Assembly (NCBI RefSeq): GCF_900108175.1
Contig: NZ_FNVO01000025.1
Span: 22,759 to 86,758 of the forward strand
Source of the DNA: Thermomonospora echinospora
GTDB lineage: Bacteria > Actinomycetota > Actinomycetes > Streptosporangiales > Streptosporangiaceae
Length of the DNA stretch: 64,000 bases
Reading direction: 5' to 3'
Shown: positions 7,876 through 15,984 of the stretch, piece after piece
Numbering within the stretch: the first letter of the stretch is position 1
Layout: every line of letters begins with the position of its first letter
Notes under the pieces: generated by a model
The model's input: the letters and a program-made list of their open reading frames with translations, nothing else
Databases searched by the model: none
Told to the model about the DNA's origin: nothing
Made by a program: the position numbers and the translations under genes

Positions 7876-8753
7876 GCGGTCCCCTGACGGACGGCCCAGT
7901 CGTCGTGCTCGCCTCCCGGGTGCGGGCCGAGGAGAAGCGCATCCTTGCGGCGCTGCGCCGCCGCGGCGTGGACTGCGCGCACGCGGACACCCGTACGCTG
8001 GCGGGCGCGCCGACCGGGTCCGCGGCGGACCGCCCCCTCGTGCTCAACCGGGAGATCGGGCACGCGCGGGCCGTCTACGCGGGCACCCTGCTGGAGGCCG
8101 GGGGCGCCGTCGTCGTGAACTCGGCCGCCGCCACCGAGGTGTGCGGCGACAAGTGGCGCACGGCGCTCGCCCTCGGGCAGGCGGGCCTGCCCACCCCGCG
8201 CACCCACCTCGCACTGACCCCGGAGGCGGCGCTCACCGCGCTGGACGAGCTCGGCTATCCCGCCGTGGTCAAGCCGCTGGTCGGCTCCTGGGGACGGCTG
8301 GTCACCCGGGTCGCCGACCGCGCCATGGCCGCTGCCGTCCTGGAGCACGTCGCCGCGCTGCCCTCGCCCCGCGCGCACATCGTCCTCGCGCAGGAGCTCG
8401 TCGCGGGCGGCCGCAGCATCCGCGTCGTGGTGGTCGGCGGTGAGGCCCTCGGCGCGACGTGGCACCGGACGGAGGGGTGGCGCGCCAACGTCGCGCGCGG
8501 CGCCTCCGCCCAGGCACTCGCGCTCCGGCCCGACCAGGCCAAGCTCGCGGTACGGGCGGCCGACGCGACCGGCGCCGAGATCGCCGGCGTCGACCTCATC
8601 GAGGACGCCGACGGCCGCCCCCGCGTCCTGGAGGTCAACCACGGCGTGGAGTTCACCGGCTTCCAAGACGCCACCGGCATCGACGTCGCCGGCCACATCG
8701 CCGACCACCTGGTCACGCGGAAGGCGTGCCTGGAAGCGGGCGGCGATGCCTGA
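7872..8753 (+). CDS. lysX: LysX-like ATP-grasp ligase (loads LysW)
   Basis: A 293-residue RimK/LysX-type ATP-grasp ligase. It uses ATP to join the amino group of glutamate or alpha-aminoadipate to the C-terminal Glu of LysW. Visible features are the family N-terminal domain ending in LNREIGHARA, the central GDKWRTALALGQAGLPTPRT segment, the ATP-binding VVKPLVGSWG loop, and the Mg/ATP site near the end (GVDLIEDADG...LEVNHGVEFTG). It starts with a GTG that overlaps the LysW stop, and its TGA follows the ArgC-like ATG, so the genes are translationally coupled. I cannot tell glutamate from aminoadipate specificity with certainty. The downstream transketolase favours glutamate by analogy with the DADH pathway. 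Confidence 0.92.
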   Translation: MSGPLTDGPVVVLASRVRAEEKRILAALRRRGVDCAHADTRTLAGAPTGSAADRPLVLNREIGHARAVYAGTLLEAGGAVVVNSAAATEVCGDKWRTALALGQAGLPTPRTHLALTPEAALTALDELGYPAVVKPLVGSWGRLVTRVADRAMAAAVLEHVAALPSPRAHIVLAQELVAGGRSIRVVVVGGEALGATWHRTEGWRANVARGASAQALALRPDQAKLAVRAADATGAEIAGVDLIEDADGRPRVLEVNHGVEFTGFQDATGIDVAGHIADHLVTRKACLEAGGDA

Positions 8754-9777
8754 ACGCGTGCGCGCCGGGATCGTCGGAGCCTCCGGCTACATCGGCGGCG
8801 AGCTGCTGCGGCTGCTGCTCGGGCATCCGCACGTCGAGGTGGCCGCCGCGACGTCCGCACGGCTGGCGGGACGCTCCGTGGACACGGCCCATCCCAACCT
8901 GCGCGGCGTCACCGATCTGACGTTCGTCTCCCCGGAAACGCTGGAACCGGTGGACGTGCTGTTCGCGGCCGCGCCGCACACGCAGACGATGGCGCGGATG
9001 CCGGAGTTCCTCGGCCTGGCCGGGCTGGTCGTGGACCTGTCGGCCGACTTCCGGCTGCGCGACCCGGCCGTGTTCGCCCGCTACTACGGCGCGCCGCACA
9101 CCGCGCCCGACCTGCTCGGCGGCTTCGCCTGCGGACTGCCCGAGCTGTACCGCAAGGAGCTGACGGACGCCGACCGGATCAGCGTGCCCGGCTGCATGGC
9201 GACCGCGGCGATCCTGGCCCTCGCGCCCGCCGCGGCGGCCGGGCTGATCGAGCCGGACGTCGTGGTGGACGCCCGCACCGGCTCCAGCGGCTCGGGCGCC
9301 ACCGCCGGCCCGGCCAACACGCACGCCGAGCGGAGCGGCGCGCTGCGGGTGTTCGCGCCCGCGGGCCACCGGCACGAGGCGGAGATCGCCCAGGCCACCG
9401 GGCTGGCGGTGCGGATGACCGCGACCGGTGTCGAGGCCGTCCGCGGCGTGCAGGTGCTCTGCCACGTCCGGCTGACCGGCGGCGCCGGGGAACGGGACCT
9501 GTGGCGCGCCTACCGGGAACGGTACGCGGACGAGCCGTTCGTCCGGCTGGTGGCCCGGCGCCGCGGCCCGCACCGGCTGCCCGACCCCAAGATCCTCGCC
9601 GGGGCCAACTTCTGCGACGTCGGGTTCGCGGTGGACGGCCGCGGCGGCGCCACGCTCGTCGCGGCGCTCGACAACCTCGTCAAGGGCGGCGCGGGCGGCG
9701 CCGTGCAGTCCCTCAACGTCCGCCGGGGCTGGCCGGAGCGGACCGGCCTGGCCTTCCCCGGCCTGCACCCGGTCTGA
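8746..9777 (+). CDS. lysY: LysY/ArgC-like LysW-aminoacyl phosphate reductase
   Basis: A 343-residue NADPH-dependent reductase of the ArgC/LysY family, which turns the carrier-bound acyl phosphate into a semialdehyde. Seen are the dinucleotide-binding GASGYIGGELLRLLL loop (about 11-25), the catalytic cysteine C150 (SVPGCMATA), the GSSGSGATAG segment and a conserved C-terminal NLVKGGAGGAVQ motif. The length is normal for the family. It overlaps LysX by 8 bases and the kinase by 1 base. Because there is no other arginine gene (argJ, argD, argF) nearby and the carrier is adjacent, it is assigned to the LysW pathway rather than to housekeeping arginine synthesis. Confidence 0.92.
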   Translation: MPERVRAGIVGASGYIGGELLRLLLGHPHVEVAAATSARLAGRSVDTAHPNLRGVTDLTFVSPETLEPVDVLFAAAPHTQTMARMPEFLGLAGLVVDLSADFRLRDPAVFARYYGAPHTAPDLLGGFACGLPELYRKELTDADRISVPGCMATAAILALAPAAAAGLIEPDVVVDARTGSSGSGATAGPANTHAERSGALRVFAPAGHRHEAEIAQATGLAVRMTATGVEAVRGVQVLCHVRLTGGAGERDLWRAYRERYADEPFVRLVARRRGPHRLPDPKILAGANFCDVGFAVDGRGGATLVAALDNLVKGGAGGAVQSLNVRRGWPERTGLAFPGLHPV

Positions 9778-10631
9778 TGCCCGCGCAGCGCTCCCCCCTG
9801 GGCCCTCTCGTGGTGAAGGCCGGCGGCCACGCGGCGGTCGACCCGGACGCCGTGTGCGCCGACGTGGCCGCGGTCGCCCGCACCGGGCGGCCCACCGTCC
9901 TCGTGCACGGCGGCTCCGCCGACATCGACCGGCTCGGCGCACGACTCGGGGTGCCCGCCCGGCGGCTCACCGCCCTCGACGGCATCATCACCCGGCACAC
10001 CGACGCGGCGACGCTGGAGGTGGTCCAGCTCGCCCTCGGCGGGCTGGTCCGGCCGCGCCTGGTGGCCCGTCTGCACGCCCACGGTGTCCGCGCGGTCGGG
10101 CTGAGCGGTGTGGACGGCGGGCTGCTGCGCGCGCGCCGCAAGGCCGCGCATCGGGCGTGGGAGGACGGGCGGCGCGTCGTCGTCCGCGACGTGCACAGCG
10201 GCCGGATCACCGGCGTCGACGCCGGACTGCTGCACACCCTGCTCGCCGCGGGCGTGCTGCCGGTTGTGGGGCCGCCCGCCCTCGCCGAGGACGGCCGCCC
10301 CGTCAACGCCGACGCCGACCGTGTCGCCGCCGCCGTCGCGGGCGCGGTGGGCGCCGGGACGCTGGTGCTGCTCACCGGGGCGCCCGGCGTCCTCGCCGAC
10401 CCGGCGGACGAGGCCTCGGTGCTCGCCGCCTGCGCGGTCCCGGCGGCGGGACCGCCCCCGTACCGGGGCGGCGGCATGGGCCTGAAGCTCGTCGCCGCCC
10501 GTGAGGCGCTCGCCGCCGGGGTGCCCGAGGTGCTGGTCGCCGACGGGCGCCGCGACCGCCCGCTCAGCCGGGCCCTGGCGGGTGCGGCGACCCGCATCGA
10601 ACTGGCCGCGGACGAAGGAGGCCCCGGATGA
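9777..10631 (+). CDS. lysZ: LysZ/ArgB-like LysW-amino acid kinase
   Basis: A 284-residue amino acid kinase of the N-acetylglutamate kinase fold. It phosphorylates the side-chain carboxylate of the LysW-bound amino acid, supplying the substrate of the reductase before it. Visible are the N-terminal VVKAGGHA nucleotide loop, VLVHGGSADIDRL, the central GVRAVGLSGVDGGLLRA motif, LLTGAPGVL, and the C-terminal GGGMGLKLVAAREAL stretch. The start ATG overlaps the LysY TGA by one base, and the stop overlaps the transketolase ATG by four. Relative to LysZ enzymes the length is normal, and no key residue appears missing. Confidence 0.91.
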   Translation: MPAQRSPLGPLVVKAGGHAAVDPDAVCADVAAVARTGRPTVLVHGGSADIDRLGARLGVPARRLTALDGIITRHTDAATLEVVQLALGGLVRPRLVARLHAHGVRAVGLSGVDGGLLRARRKAAHRAWEDGRRVVVRDVHSGRITGVDAGLLHTLLAAGVLPVVGPPALAEDGRPVNADADRVAAAVAGAVGAGTLVLLTGAPGVLADPADEASVLAACAVPAAGPPPYRGGGMGLKLVAAREALAAGVPEVLVADGRRDRPLSRALAGAATRIELAADEGGPG

Positions 10632-11476
10632 GCGAGTCGGTGGAGGCGGCGGACCTGGAGGCGCACTGCGCGCGCGTCCGGGAGCGGATCGTCGAGATGT
10701 GCGCGAGCGTCGAGGGCGGCCATCTGGGCGGCTCGATGTCGCTGGTGGAAATCCTCGTGGCGCTGTACTTCGCGGTGCTGCGCGTCGATCCCGCCGAGCC
10801 GGAGGCGCCCGGCCGAGACCGGCTCGTGCTGAGCAAGGGGCACGCGGGCATCGGCCTGTACGCGGTGCTCGCCGAGCGTGGGTTCTTCCCCGCCGAGGAC
10901 CTCGCCGGGTACGCCGAGCCCGGTGGCCGGTTCTCCGCGCACCCGACCCCCGCCATCCCTGGCGTCGAGGTCCCGACCGGGTCGCTCGGGCACGGCCTGC
11001 CGCTCGGCGTCGGGTTCGCGCTGGCCGCGCGGCTGTCCGGATCGGCGCGCCGCTGCTTCGTGGTCCTCGGTGACGGCGAACTCCAGGAGGGCTCGGTGTG
11101 GGAGGCCGCCATGGCCGCCGCGTCCCTGCGGCTGGACGGGCTCACCGCCGTGGTCGACCGCAACGGCCTCCAGATCACCGGAGGCACCGAGGACGTCGTC
11201 GGGCTGGAGCCCTTGGCGGACCGGTGGCGGGCGTTCGGCTGGGCGGTGGTCGAGGTCGACGGCCACGACCTCGGCGCCCTGGTGGACGTCCTCGGCAAGC
11301 CCGGGCCGCCGGACCGCCCGGTGGCGGTCATCGCCCGTACGGTCAAGGGGCGGGGCCTGCCCTTCGTGGAGGGCCAGGTGCGCAGCCACTACGCCCGCCT
11401 CGGCGACCGGCAGCGGCGACGTGCCCACGCTGTCCTGCGGGCGGCGCGGCGTGCGGACGGGGGAACGGGCCGGTGA
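10628..11476 (+). CDS. Transketolase, N-terminal (TPP-binding) subunit
   Basis: A 282-residue protein equal to the first half of transketolase. It carries the HLGGSMS and LSKGHAGIGLYA motifs and the thiamine-pyrophosphate/metal motif GDGELQEG (about 148-155) ending with DRNG. The second half is the next gene, so the enzyme is a two-subunit transketolase. In AmCP pathways such as DADH formation for vazabitide, a split transketolase of this kind moves a C2 ketol unit onto LysW-glutamate semialdehyde to give a seven-carbon skeleton. Direct fusion of this pair to the lysX-Y-Z run, with start-stop overlap on both sides, strongly suggests the same step here. It is not a central-metabolism transketolase by size or context. 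Confidence 0.92.
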   Translation: MSESVEAADLEAHCARVRERIVEMCASVEGGHLGGSMSLVEILVALYFAVLRVDPAEPEAPGRDRLVLSKGHAGIGLYAVLAERGFFPAEDLAGYAEPGGRFSAHPTPAIPGVEVPTGSLGHGLPLGVGFALAARLSGSARRCFVVLGDGELQEGSVWEAAMAAASLRLDGLTAVVDRNGLQITGGTEDVVGLEPLADRWRAFGWAVVEVDGHDLGALVDVLGKPGPPDRPVAVIARTVKGRGLPFVEGQVRSHYARLGDRQRRRAHAVLRAARRADGGTGR

Positions 11477-12426
11477 GCGCGCGGGCGTGCCGGGACGCTT
11501 ACCGTGACCTCGTGCCGGAGCTGATGGCCGCCGACCCGCGGGTGGTGTGCCTGGACAGCGACACCGGCCTGTTCGCGGGCGTCGACTTCGGCGGTGCGGC
11601 CGACCGTTATGTCAACCTCGGCATCGCCGAGCAGAACCTCATGGGCGTCGCCGCCGGGCTGGCCCAGTCCGGGTTCGTTCCCTACGTCAACACGATGGCG
11701 GCGTTCGCGGCGACCCGGGCGCTGGAGGCCGTCAAGATCGACATCGCGCTGTGCGGGCTGCCGGTACGGATCATGGCGACGCACGACGGCCTTGCCGCCG
11801 GGCACCTCGGCCCCACCCACCACTGTCTGGAGGACCTCGCGGTCATGCGGCTGCTGCCGGGCATGACGGTGCTCGTCCCGCACACCGCGGACGCCGCGGA
11901 GGAGCTGATCCGCCAGTGCGCGGACGTGCCCGGACCGGTCTACATGCGGCTCGGCCGCAAGGCCGCGCCCGAGCCGCCGCCCGGCCTGGAGCCGCCGCGG
12001 CTCGGCCGGGCTCAGCTCCTGCGGGACGGCGCGGACGTCACGATCGCCGCCACCGGCCCCTATCCCGTGCTCGCGGCGCTGGACGCCGCCGCGCTGCTGG
12101 CGGCGGACGGCGTCCAGGCTCGGGTGTTCAACGTGCACACCGTGCGGCCGCTGGACGCCGGGGTCGTCCTCGCCGGCCCCGGCCCGGTCGTCACCGTCGA
12201 GGAGCACTGGGCCTCCGGCGGCCTCGGCTCGGCCGTCGCCGAGGCCGCGGCCGAGCTGCCTGGCGGCCCCCGTGTCCTCCGCGTCGCGGTGCCGGACGCC
12301 TTCGTTCCCGGCGCGGGCGACCAGGCCCACCTGGTCGCCCGCGCCGGGATCACCGCGGAGGCCGTCGCCGCCCGCGCCCGGCGGGCCCTCGGCCGGCGGC
12401 CGGTGCGGCGGTTCAGTGAGACATGA
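11473..12426 (+). CDS. Transketolase, C-terminal (pyrimidine-binding) subunit
   Basis: A 317-residue partner of the preceding subunit. It contains the transketolase PYR domain with the TPP-activating glutamate in NLGIAEQNLMG (about residues 50-60). THDGLAAGHLGPTHHCLED follows, and the C-terminal transketolase domain closes the protein (PVVTVEEHWASGGLGSAV). It starts with GTG overlapping the previous stop (GTGA), so equimolar production is likely. It ends the seven-gene carrier operon and overlaps the convergent regulator gene by 14 bases. Expected donors are common ketoses, and the expected acceptor is the LysW-bound aldehyde. An aminotransferase needed to aminate the resulting ketone, as in DADH formation, is not found in the window. 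Confidence 0.92.
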   Translation: MSARACRDAYRDLVPELMAADPRVVCLDSDTGLFAGVDFGGAADRYVNLGIAEQNLMGVAAGLAQSGFVPYVNTMAAFAATRALEAVKIDIALCGLPVRIMATHDGLAAGHLGPTHHCLEDLAVMRLLPGMTVLVPHTADAAEELIRQCADVPGPVYMRLGRKAAPEPPPGLEPPRLGRAQLLRDGADVTIAATGPYPVLAALDAAALLAADGVQARVFNVHTVRPLDAGVVLAGPGPVVTVEEHWASGGLGSAVAEAAAELPGGPRVLRVAVPDAFVPGAGDQAHLVARAGITAEAVAARARRALGRRPVRRFSET

Positions 12427-13078
12427 GCCCGGAGCGGTAGGCGAACGACACGAGCTGGGCCCGGTCCTTGAGGTCGAGCTTGGCGCGCAGCCGGTGCAGG
12501 TGCGTGCGGACGGTGCTGACGCCGATGTACAGCTCGCCCGCCACCTCCTCCGTCGAACGGCCCTGCGCGACGAGCAGCAGCACCTGGCGCTCCCGCGGGG
12601 TCAGCGCGGCGACGGCCGGGCGCAGCAGCTCGTGCGGGTAGACCTCGCGCCGGCGGAACCAGTCGACCAGCCGCTCGGTGACGGTGGGGGAGAGCATCGT
12701 CTGGCCCCGCGCCGCGGCCCGGATGGCCGCCACCACCTCCTCGCGGGTGGCGTCCTCGGTGAGGAGGCCGTTGGCGCCGGCGCGCAGCACCTCGGTCACC
12801 GTCTCGTCGCTGTGGCTCATGGCGAGCACCACCACCCGCGGCTCGGGGTCCAGGCCCTCCGCGCGCAGCCGCCGGATCAGCTCCAGGCCGGACACGCCGA
12901 CGAGCTGGAGGCCGGTGACGATGACGTCGGGCCGCCGGGTGCGGGCGAGCATGATTGCGTGGATGCCGCTCTCGGTGGCGTCCACCACCTCCACGTCCTG
13001 CTGTGCGTCCAGGATGGTGTGCAGTCCGTCCCGCACGAGCGGGAGCGCGTCGCACACCAGGACCCTCAGTGGCGCCAT
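12413..13078 (-). CDS. Orphan NarL/LuxR-type response regulator without phosphoacceptor Asp
   Basis: A 221-residue regulator with an N-terminal receiver fold and a C-terminal LuxR HTH (LTPRERQVLLLVAQGRSTEEVAGE, then VSTVRTHLHRLRAKL). The acidic residue D10 is present, but the usual phosphorylated aspartate is Gly56 (PDVIVTGLQL). The conserved lysine region reads NGLLTEDA instead of LLKDA. No sensor kinase is next to it. It therefore probably works independently of phosphorylation, perhaps by sensing a ligand, as reported for several atypical regulators of antibiotic clusters. It lies at the end of the carrier operon, convergent with it, and opposite the IS630-like protein. It is a likely pathway-specific regulator. 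The ATG start at 13076-13078 fits the domain boundary. Confidence 0.9.
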   Translation of the reverse strand: MAPLRVLVCDALPLVRDGLHTILDAQQDVEVVDATESGIHAIMLARTRRPDVIVTGLQLVGVSGLELIRRLRAEGLDPEPRVVVLAMSHSDETVTEVLRAGANGLLTEDATREEVVAAIRAAARGQTMLSPTVTERLVDWFRRREVYPHELLRPAVAALTPRERQVLLLVAQGRSTEEVAGELYIGVSTVRTHLHRLRAKLDLKDRAQLVSFAYRSGLMSH

Positions 13079-13209
13079 TCCCGCCGGTTCCAGATGATCA
13101 CTTCAGCACCCCTCCGCAACCGGCGAAAAGTCCTATTTGTCAAATGGTGTCATGGCCGGCGGTAGACGTCACCCCCTTTTCGGATGCTTTTTAGGCCCCA
13201 TTATCGCGT

Positions 13210-13230
13210 TCAAAAGTAACTGGACTTTGA
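13210..13230. promoter_or_regulatory. Inverted repeat in divergent regulator promoter
   Basis: An A/T-richer 160-base gap separates the response regulator from the IS630-like gene. Within it, TCAAAAGT and ACTTTGA face each other across six bases, one base from a perfect dyad. It ends 12 bases before the GTG of the rightward gene. A regulator binding site is plausible, either autoregulatory or for the neighbour. Confidence 0.4.
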
Positions 13231-13242
13231 TCACGTGTCCGC

Positions 13243-14040
13243 GTGCGCGAGGACGACGGCCGCAGGCTGGACCACCGGACCCTGGAGAAGTTGCGCTTCC
13301 GTGCGATGCGCTGGGTGGAGGAGGGGGTGCGGCCCCCCGAGGTGGCGGAGCGGCTCGGACTGCGGCGCTCCACGGTGTACGGCTGGCTGGCCGCCTACCG
13401 GGAGGGCGGCGCGGAGGCGCTGCGTGCGCGTCCCGTGCCGGGACGGCCGCCGAAGCTGGCCTGGGAGCAGGTCCGCGAGGTGCTGGTGCGGCTGGCCGGG
13501 CAGGGGCCGCGGGAGGTGGGCCTGGACGGCGAGCTGTGGACGCGGCCGGTGCTGTGCGCGCTGCTGCGGCGCGACCTCGGCGTCCAGATCGCCCCAGTGA
13601 CGCTGACCCGGATGCTGGAACGGGCAGGCCTCACCGCCGCCCGGCCGCTCGGCACCGCCGGGCTGCCGCCCGCCCTCGCCCGCTGGCGGGCCCGGCAACT
13701 GCCCTCATTGCGGGAGTCCGTCCGTGCGGAGGGCGGAACGCTCTACTTCCTCGCGCACGCCGCCGAGGAACCCGCACCGGACGGGCCGGGGCGGGTGCGG
13801 CTCGGCATGGTGAGTGCCGCGCCCGGCAAGGGCGCGACACGGTTCCTGCTGGTCGGCGGGGAGGTGTCCGGGCCGGACGTGGCGGGCTTCTGCGCGCGCC
13901 TCGTCCTGGACACGCGGGGCCCGGCCGCCGTGGTTCTGGACGGCCGGGCCCCGCATCGCACGGACCTCCTCGCCGCCCTCGCCGCCGGGACGGGCGGCGC
14001 GCTGCGGCCGGTGTACCTGCCGCAGGTCACACCTTCGTGA
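13243..14040 (+). CDS. IS630-transposase-derived DNA-binding protein, catalytic site lost
   Basis: A 265-residue protein. Residues about 10-110 match the paired HTH region of IS630-type transposases (VEEGVRPPEVAERLGLRRST, then WLAAYREGGAEALRARPVPGRPPKL, then a second winged helix ending LERAGL). The remaining half retains the shape of the DDE domain (FLLVGGEVSGPDVAGFCARL, VVLDGRAPHRTDLL). The acidic triad is not evident: the first D and the final D/E are missing, and DNxPxH has become DGRAPH. No terminal repeats flank it. It looks like a transposase kept as a DNA-binding regulator in the cluster, not a mobile element. The start is GTG without a clear ribosome site, so the transcript may be leaderless. 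It overlaps the convergent carbamoyltransferase by 14 bases. Confidence 0.7.
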   Translation: MREDDGRRLDHRTLEKLRFRAMRWVEEGVRPPEVAERLGLRRSTVYGWLAAYREGGAEALRARPVPGRPPKLAWEQVREVLVRLAGQGPREVGLDGELWTRPVLCALLRRDLGVQIAPVTLTRMLERAGLTAARPLGTAGLPPALARWRARQLPSLRESVRAEGGTLYFLAHAAEEPAPDGPGRVRLGMVSAAPGKGATRFLLVGGEVSGPDVAGFCARLVLDTRGPAAVVLDGRAPHRTDLLAALAAGTGGALRPVYLPQVTPS

Positions 14041-15808
14041 CGAGGTGACGGCCGAGCACCAGGTAGTCCATCTCGGTGTTCAGGAAGCACGCGACGGCGT
14101 CCTCGGGCGCGTTCACGATCGGCTCGCCGGCGACGTTGAACGAGGTGTTGATCAGGCACGGGACGCCGGTCAGCGCGGTGAACTCGGCGAGCAGCGCGGC
14201 CATCAGCGGGTTCCCCTCCGGCGTCACCGTCTGGATCCGCGAGGTCCCGTCGACGTGGGCGGCACCGGGAATGGCGTCCACGTGGGCGGGCTGCACGGGG
14301 AACACGAACGTCATGTACGGCGACGTCCGCTTCTTGCCCATGACGAAGACGTCGGGGGCGGCGTCCTCCAGCACGATGGGCGCGAACGGCCGGAACGGCT
14401 CACGGTGCTTGATCCGCGTGTTGATGATGTCCTTGATGTCGTCGAACCTCGGGTTGGCGAGGATGCTGCGGTTGCCGAGCGCGCGCGGCCCGTACTCGGT
14501 ACGGCCCTGGAACCAGCCGACGACGACCTTCTCCTGGAGCAGCGCCGCCGTCTCGGCGGCCACGTCGTCCAACTCCCGGCTGCGGACGCGGCCGGCGTAC
14601 CGGGCGAGGACCGCGGTGATCGTCGCGTCGTCGAACTGCGGGCCGAGGTAGGGCGAGACCGGCGGGACGATCGCGTCGCCCGCCTGGTGTGCGACGTGGA
14701 GGGCCGCCCCGATCGCCACCCCGGGATCGCTCGCGCCGTAGCTGACCTCCACCTCGTCGTAGCCCGACTCCTCCAGCAGCTTGGTGTTGTTCACGCAGTT
14801 CAGCGCCAGCCCGCCCTCGAACACGAGCCGGGGCAGGTCGCTGCGCCCGCGCAGCGCGGCCACCTGGTGCGCGGTGGCGACCTCGACCATCTCCTGCGCG
14901 GCCCGCGCCACCCGCACCCGGAAGCCGAAGTCCTCGCGGCCGTCCGGCCCAGTCCCGAAGATCCGGTCGAACAGCGCGTAGTAGGCCCGGACGGCCCGCG
15001 GGTGGTAGGGGATCTCGTACGTCCCGCCCGGCCGCAGCGTCAGCACGTGCTCCAGGAGGGGATTTCCGGGCGGCGTCCCTTCGGGCTCGGCATAACCCGC
15101 CAGTCCCATGACCTTGTACTCGTCATTGTTCGGCGTGAATCCCAGGTAGCGGGTGATGACTCCGAAGAGCATGGCCAGTGAATGCCGCGAATCGATGCTC
15201 GCGTCGTCGAAGACGCGCACTTCACCGCCACGCACCTCACCCATGATCGCCGACAGCCATTCGGCGCGCCCGTCGCTGATCAGGAATGCCGTGTCAGCCC
15301 CGCCGGAGACGCCGTACCCGCACATCAGGTGGGCGATGTGGTGGGGCACGGTGTGCAGCCGGTCCCCGTCGATGCGGAACCCGGTGTGCTCCTCGAAGTC
15401 CCCGAGCACGGCCGCCCGGCTGAACATGCCCTCGTAGATCGAGGTGAGCCGCTTCAGCCGGCCGAACTTCTGGTCGGCGGTGCCCTCCCCGTCGGCGATC
15501 TCGGCGATCATCGCGTTCAGCACCTCGTCGGAGAACCGCCAGGAGAACGCGAACGCGTCCACGTCGCCGAGCGACAGCCCGGCCTCGTCCAGCACCCAGC
15601 GGATCGCGTTGAGGGGGAACGCGGAGGTCTTCTTCTCCCGGTTGAGGCGCTCCTCCTCCACGGCGGCCACGAGCCTGCCGTCCACCACCAGGCAGGCCCC
15701 GGAGTCGTGCCCGAAGAGCATGTGCCGGTCGATCCCGGTGGCCCGGTAGTACCGCGCGAAGAGCCCGGCGCCTTTGCTGAAGCCGTTGAAACCGAGAACG
15801 ATCACCAT
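14027..15808 (-). CDS. O-carbamoyltransferase, TobZ/NodU/CmcH family
   Basis: A 593-residue carbamoyltransferase with two domains. The Kae1-like N-terminal domain carries the metal-binding histidines HHIAH (156-160) and the nucleotide region EGGLALNCVNN. The C-terminal YrdC-like domain contains WFQGRTEYGPRALGNRSIL, diagnostic of this family. Such enzymes make carbamoyl-adenylate from carbamoyl phosphate and ATP and transfer the carbamoyl group to a hydroxyl of a natural product. The real start is the ATG at 15808 behind AAGGAG; longer readings upstream lack coding features. It is transcribed alone, facing the IS630-like protein, at the right edge of the cluster. With the sulfotransferase it implies an O-carbamoylated and sulfated product (inference). 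Confidence 0.93.
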   Translation of the reverse strand: MVIVLGFNGFSKGAGLFARYYRATGIDRHMLFGHDSGACLVVDGRLVAAVEEERLNREKKTSAFPLNAIRWVLDEAGLSLGDVDAFAFSWRFSDEVLNAMIAEIADGEGTADQKFGRLKRLTSIYEGMFSRAAVLGDFEEHTGFRIDGDRLHTVPHHIAHLMCGYGVSGGADTAFLISDGRAEWLSAIMGEVRGGEVRVFDDASIDSRHSLAMLFGVITRYLGFTPNNDEYKVMGLAGYAEPEGTPPGNPLLEHVLTLRPGGTYEIPYHPRAVRAYYALFDRIFGTGPDGREDFGFRVRVARAAQEMVEVATAHQVAALRGRSDLPRLVFEGGLALNCVNNTKLLEESGYDEVEVSYGASDPGVAIGAALHVAHQAGDAIVPPVSPYLGPQFDDATITAVLARYAGRVRSRELDDVAAETAALLQEKVVVGWFQGRTEYGPRALGNRSILANPRFDDIKDIINTRIKHREPFRPFAPIVLEDAAPDVFVMGKKRTSPYMTFVFPVQPAHVDAIPGAAHVDGTSRIQTVTPEGNPLMAALLAEFTALTGVPCLINTSFNVAGEPIVNAPEDAVACFLNTEMDYLVLGRHLVTKV

Positions 15809-15984
15809 GCGCTCCTTCCGTCCCGGTGGCGGGCACTGCAACTCAAACCGATACGGCCCGCCCCCGCGTCCACCCCCCGCCGACCCCACTGAGCCGCCCG
15901 GCTGACCCCGTCCACCCCGCGTTGCCCGCCGACGACGGGGCGCGCTCAACCGACCACGACAGCCGGTTTCGCCTCAATCGCCGA

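Noticed and set aside
8746..10631. Housekeeping argC-argB of arginine biosynthesis
   Set aside because: No argJ, argD, argF, argR, argG or argH is adjacent, and the genes are chained to LysW, LysX and a split transketolase.
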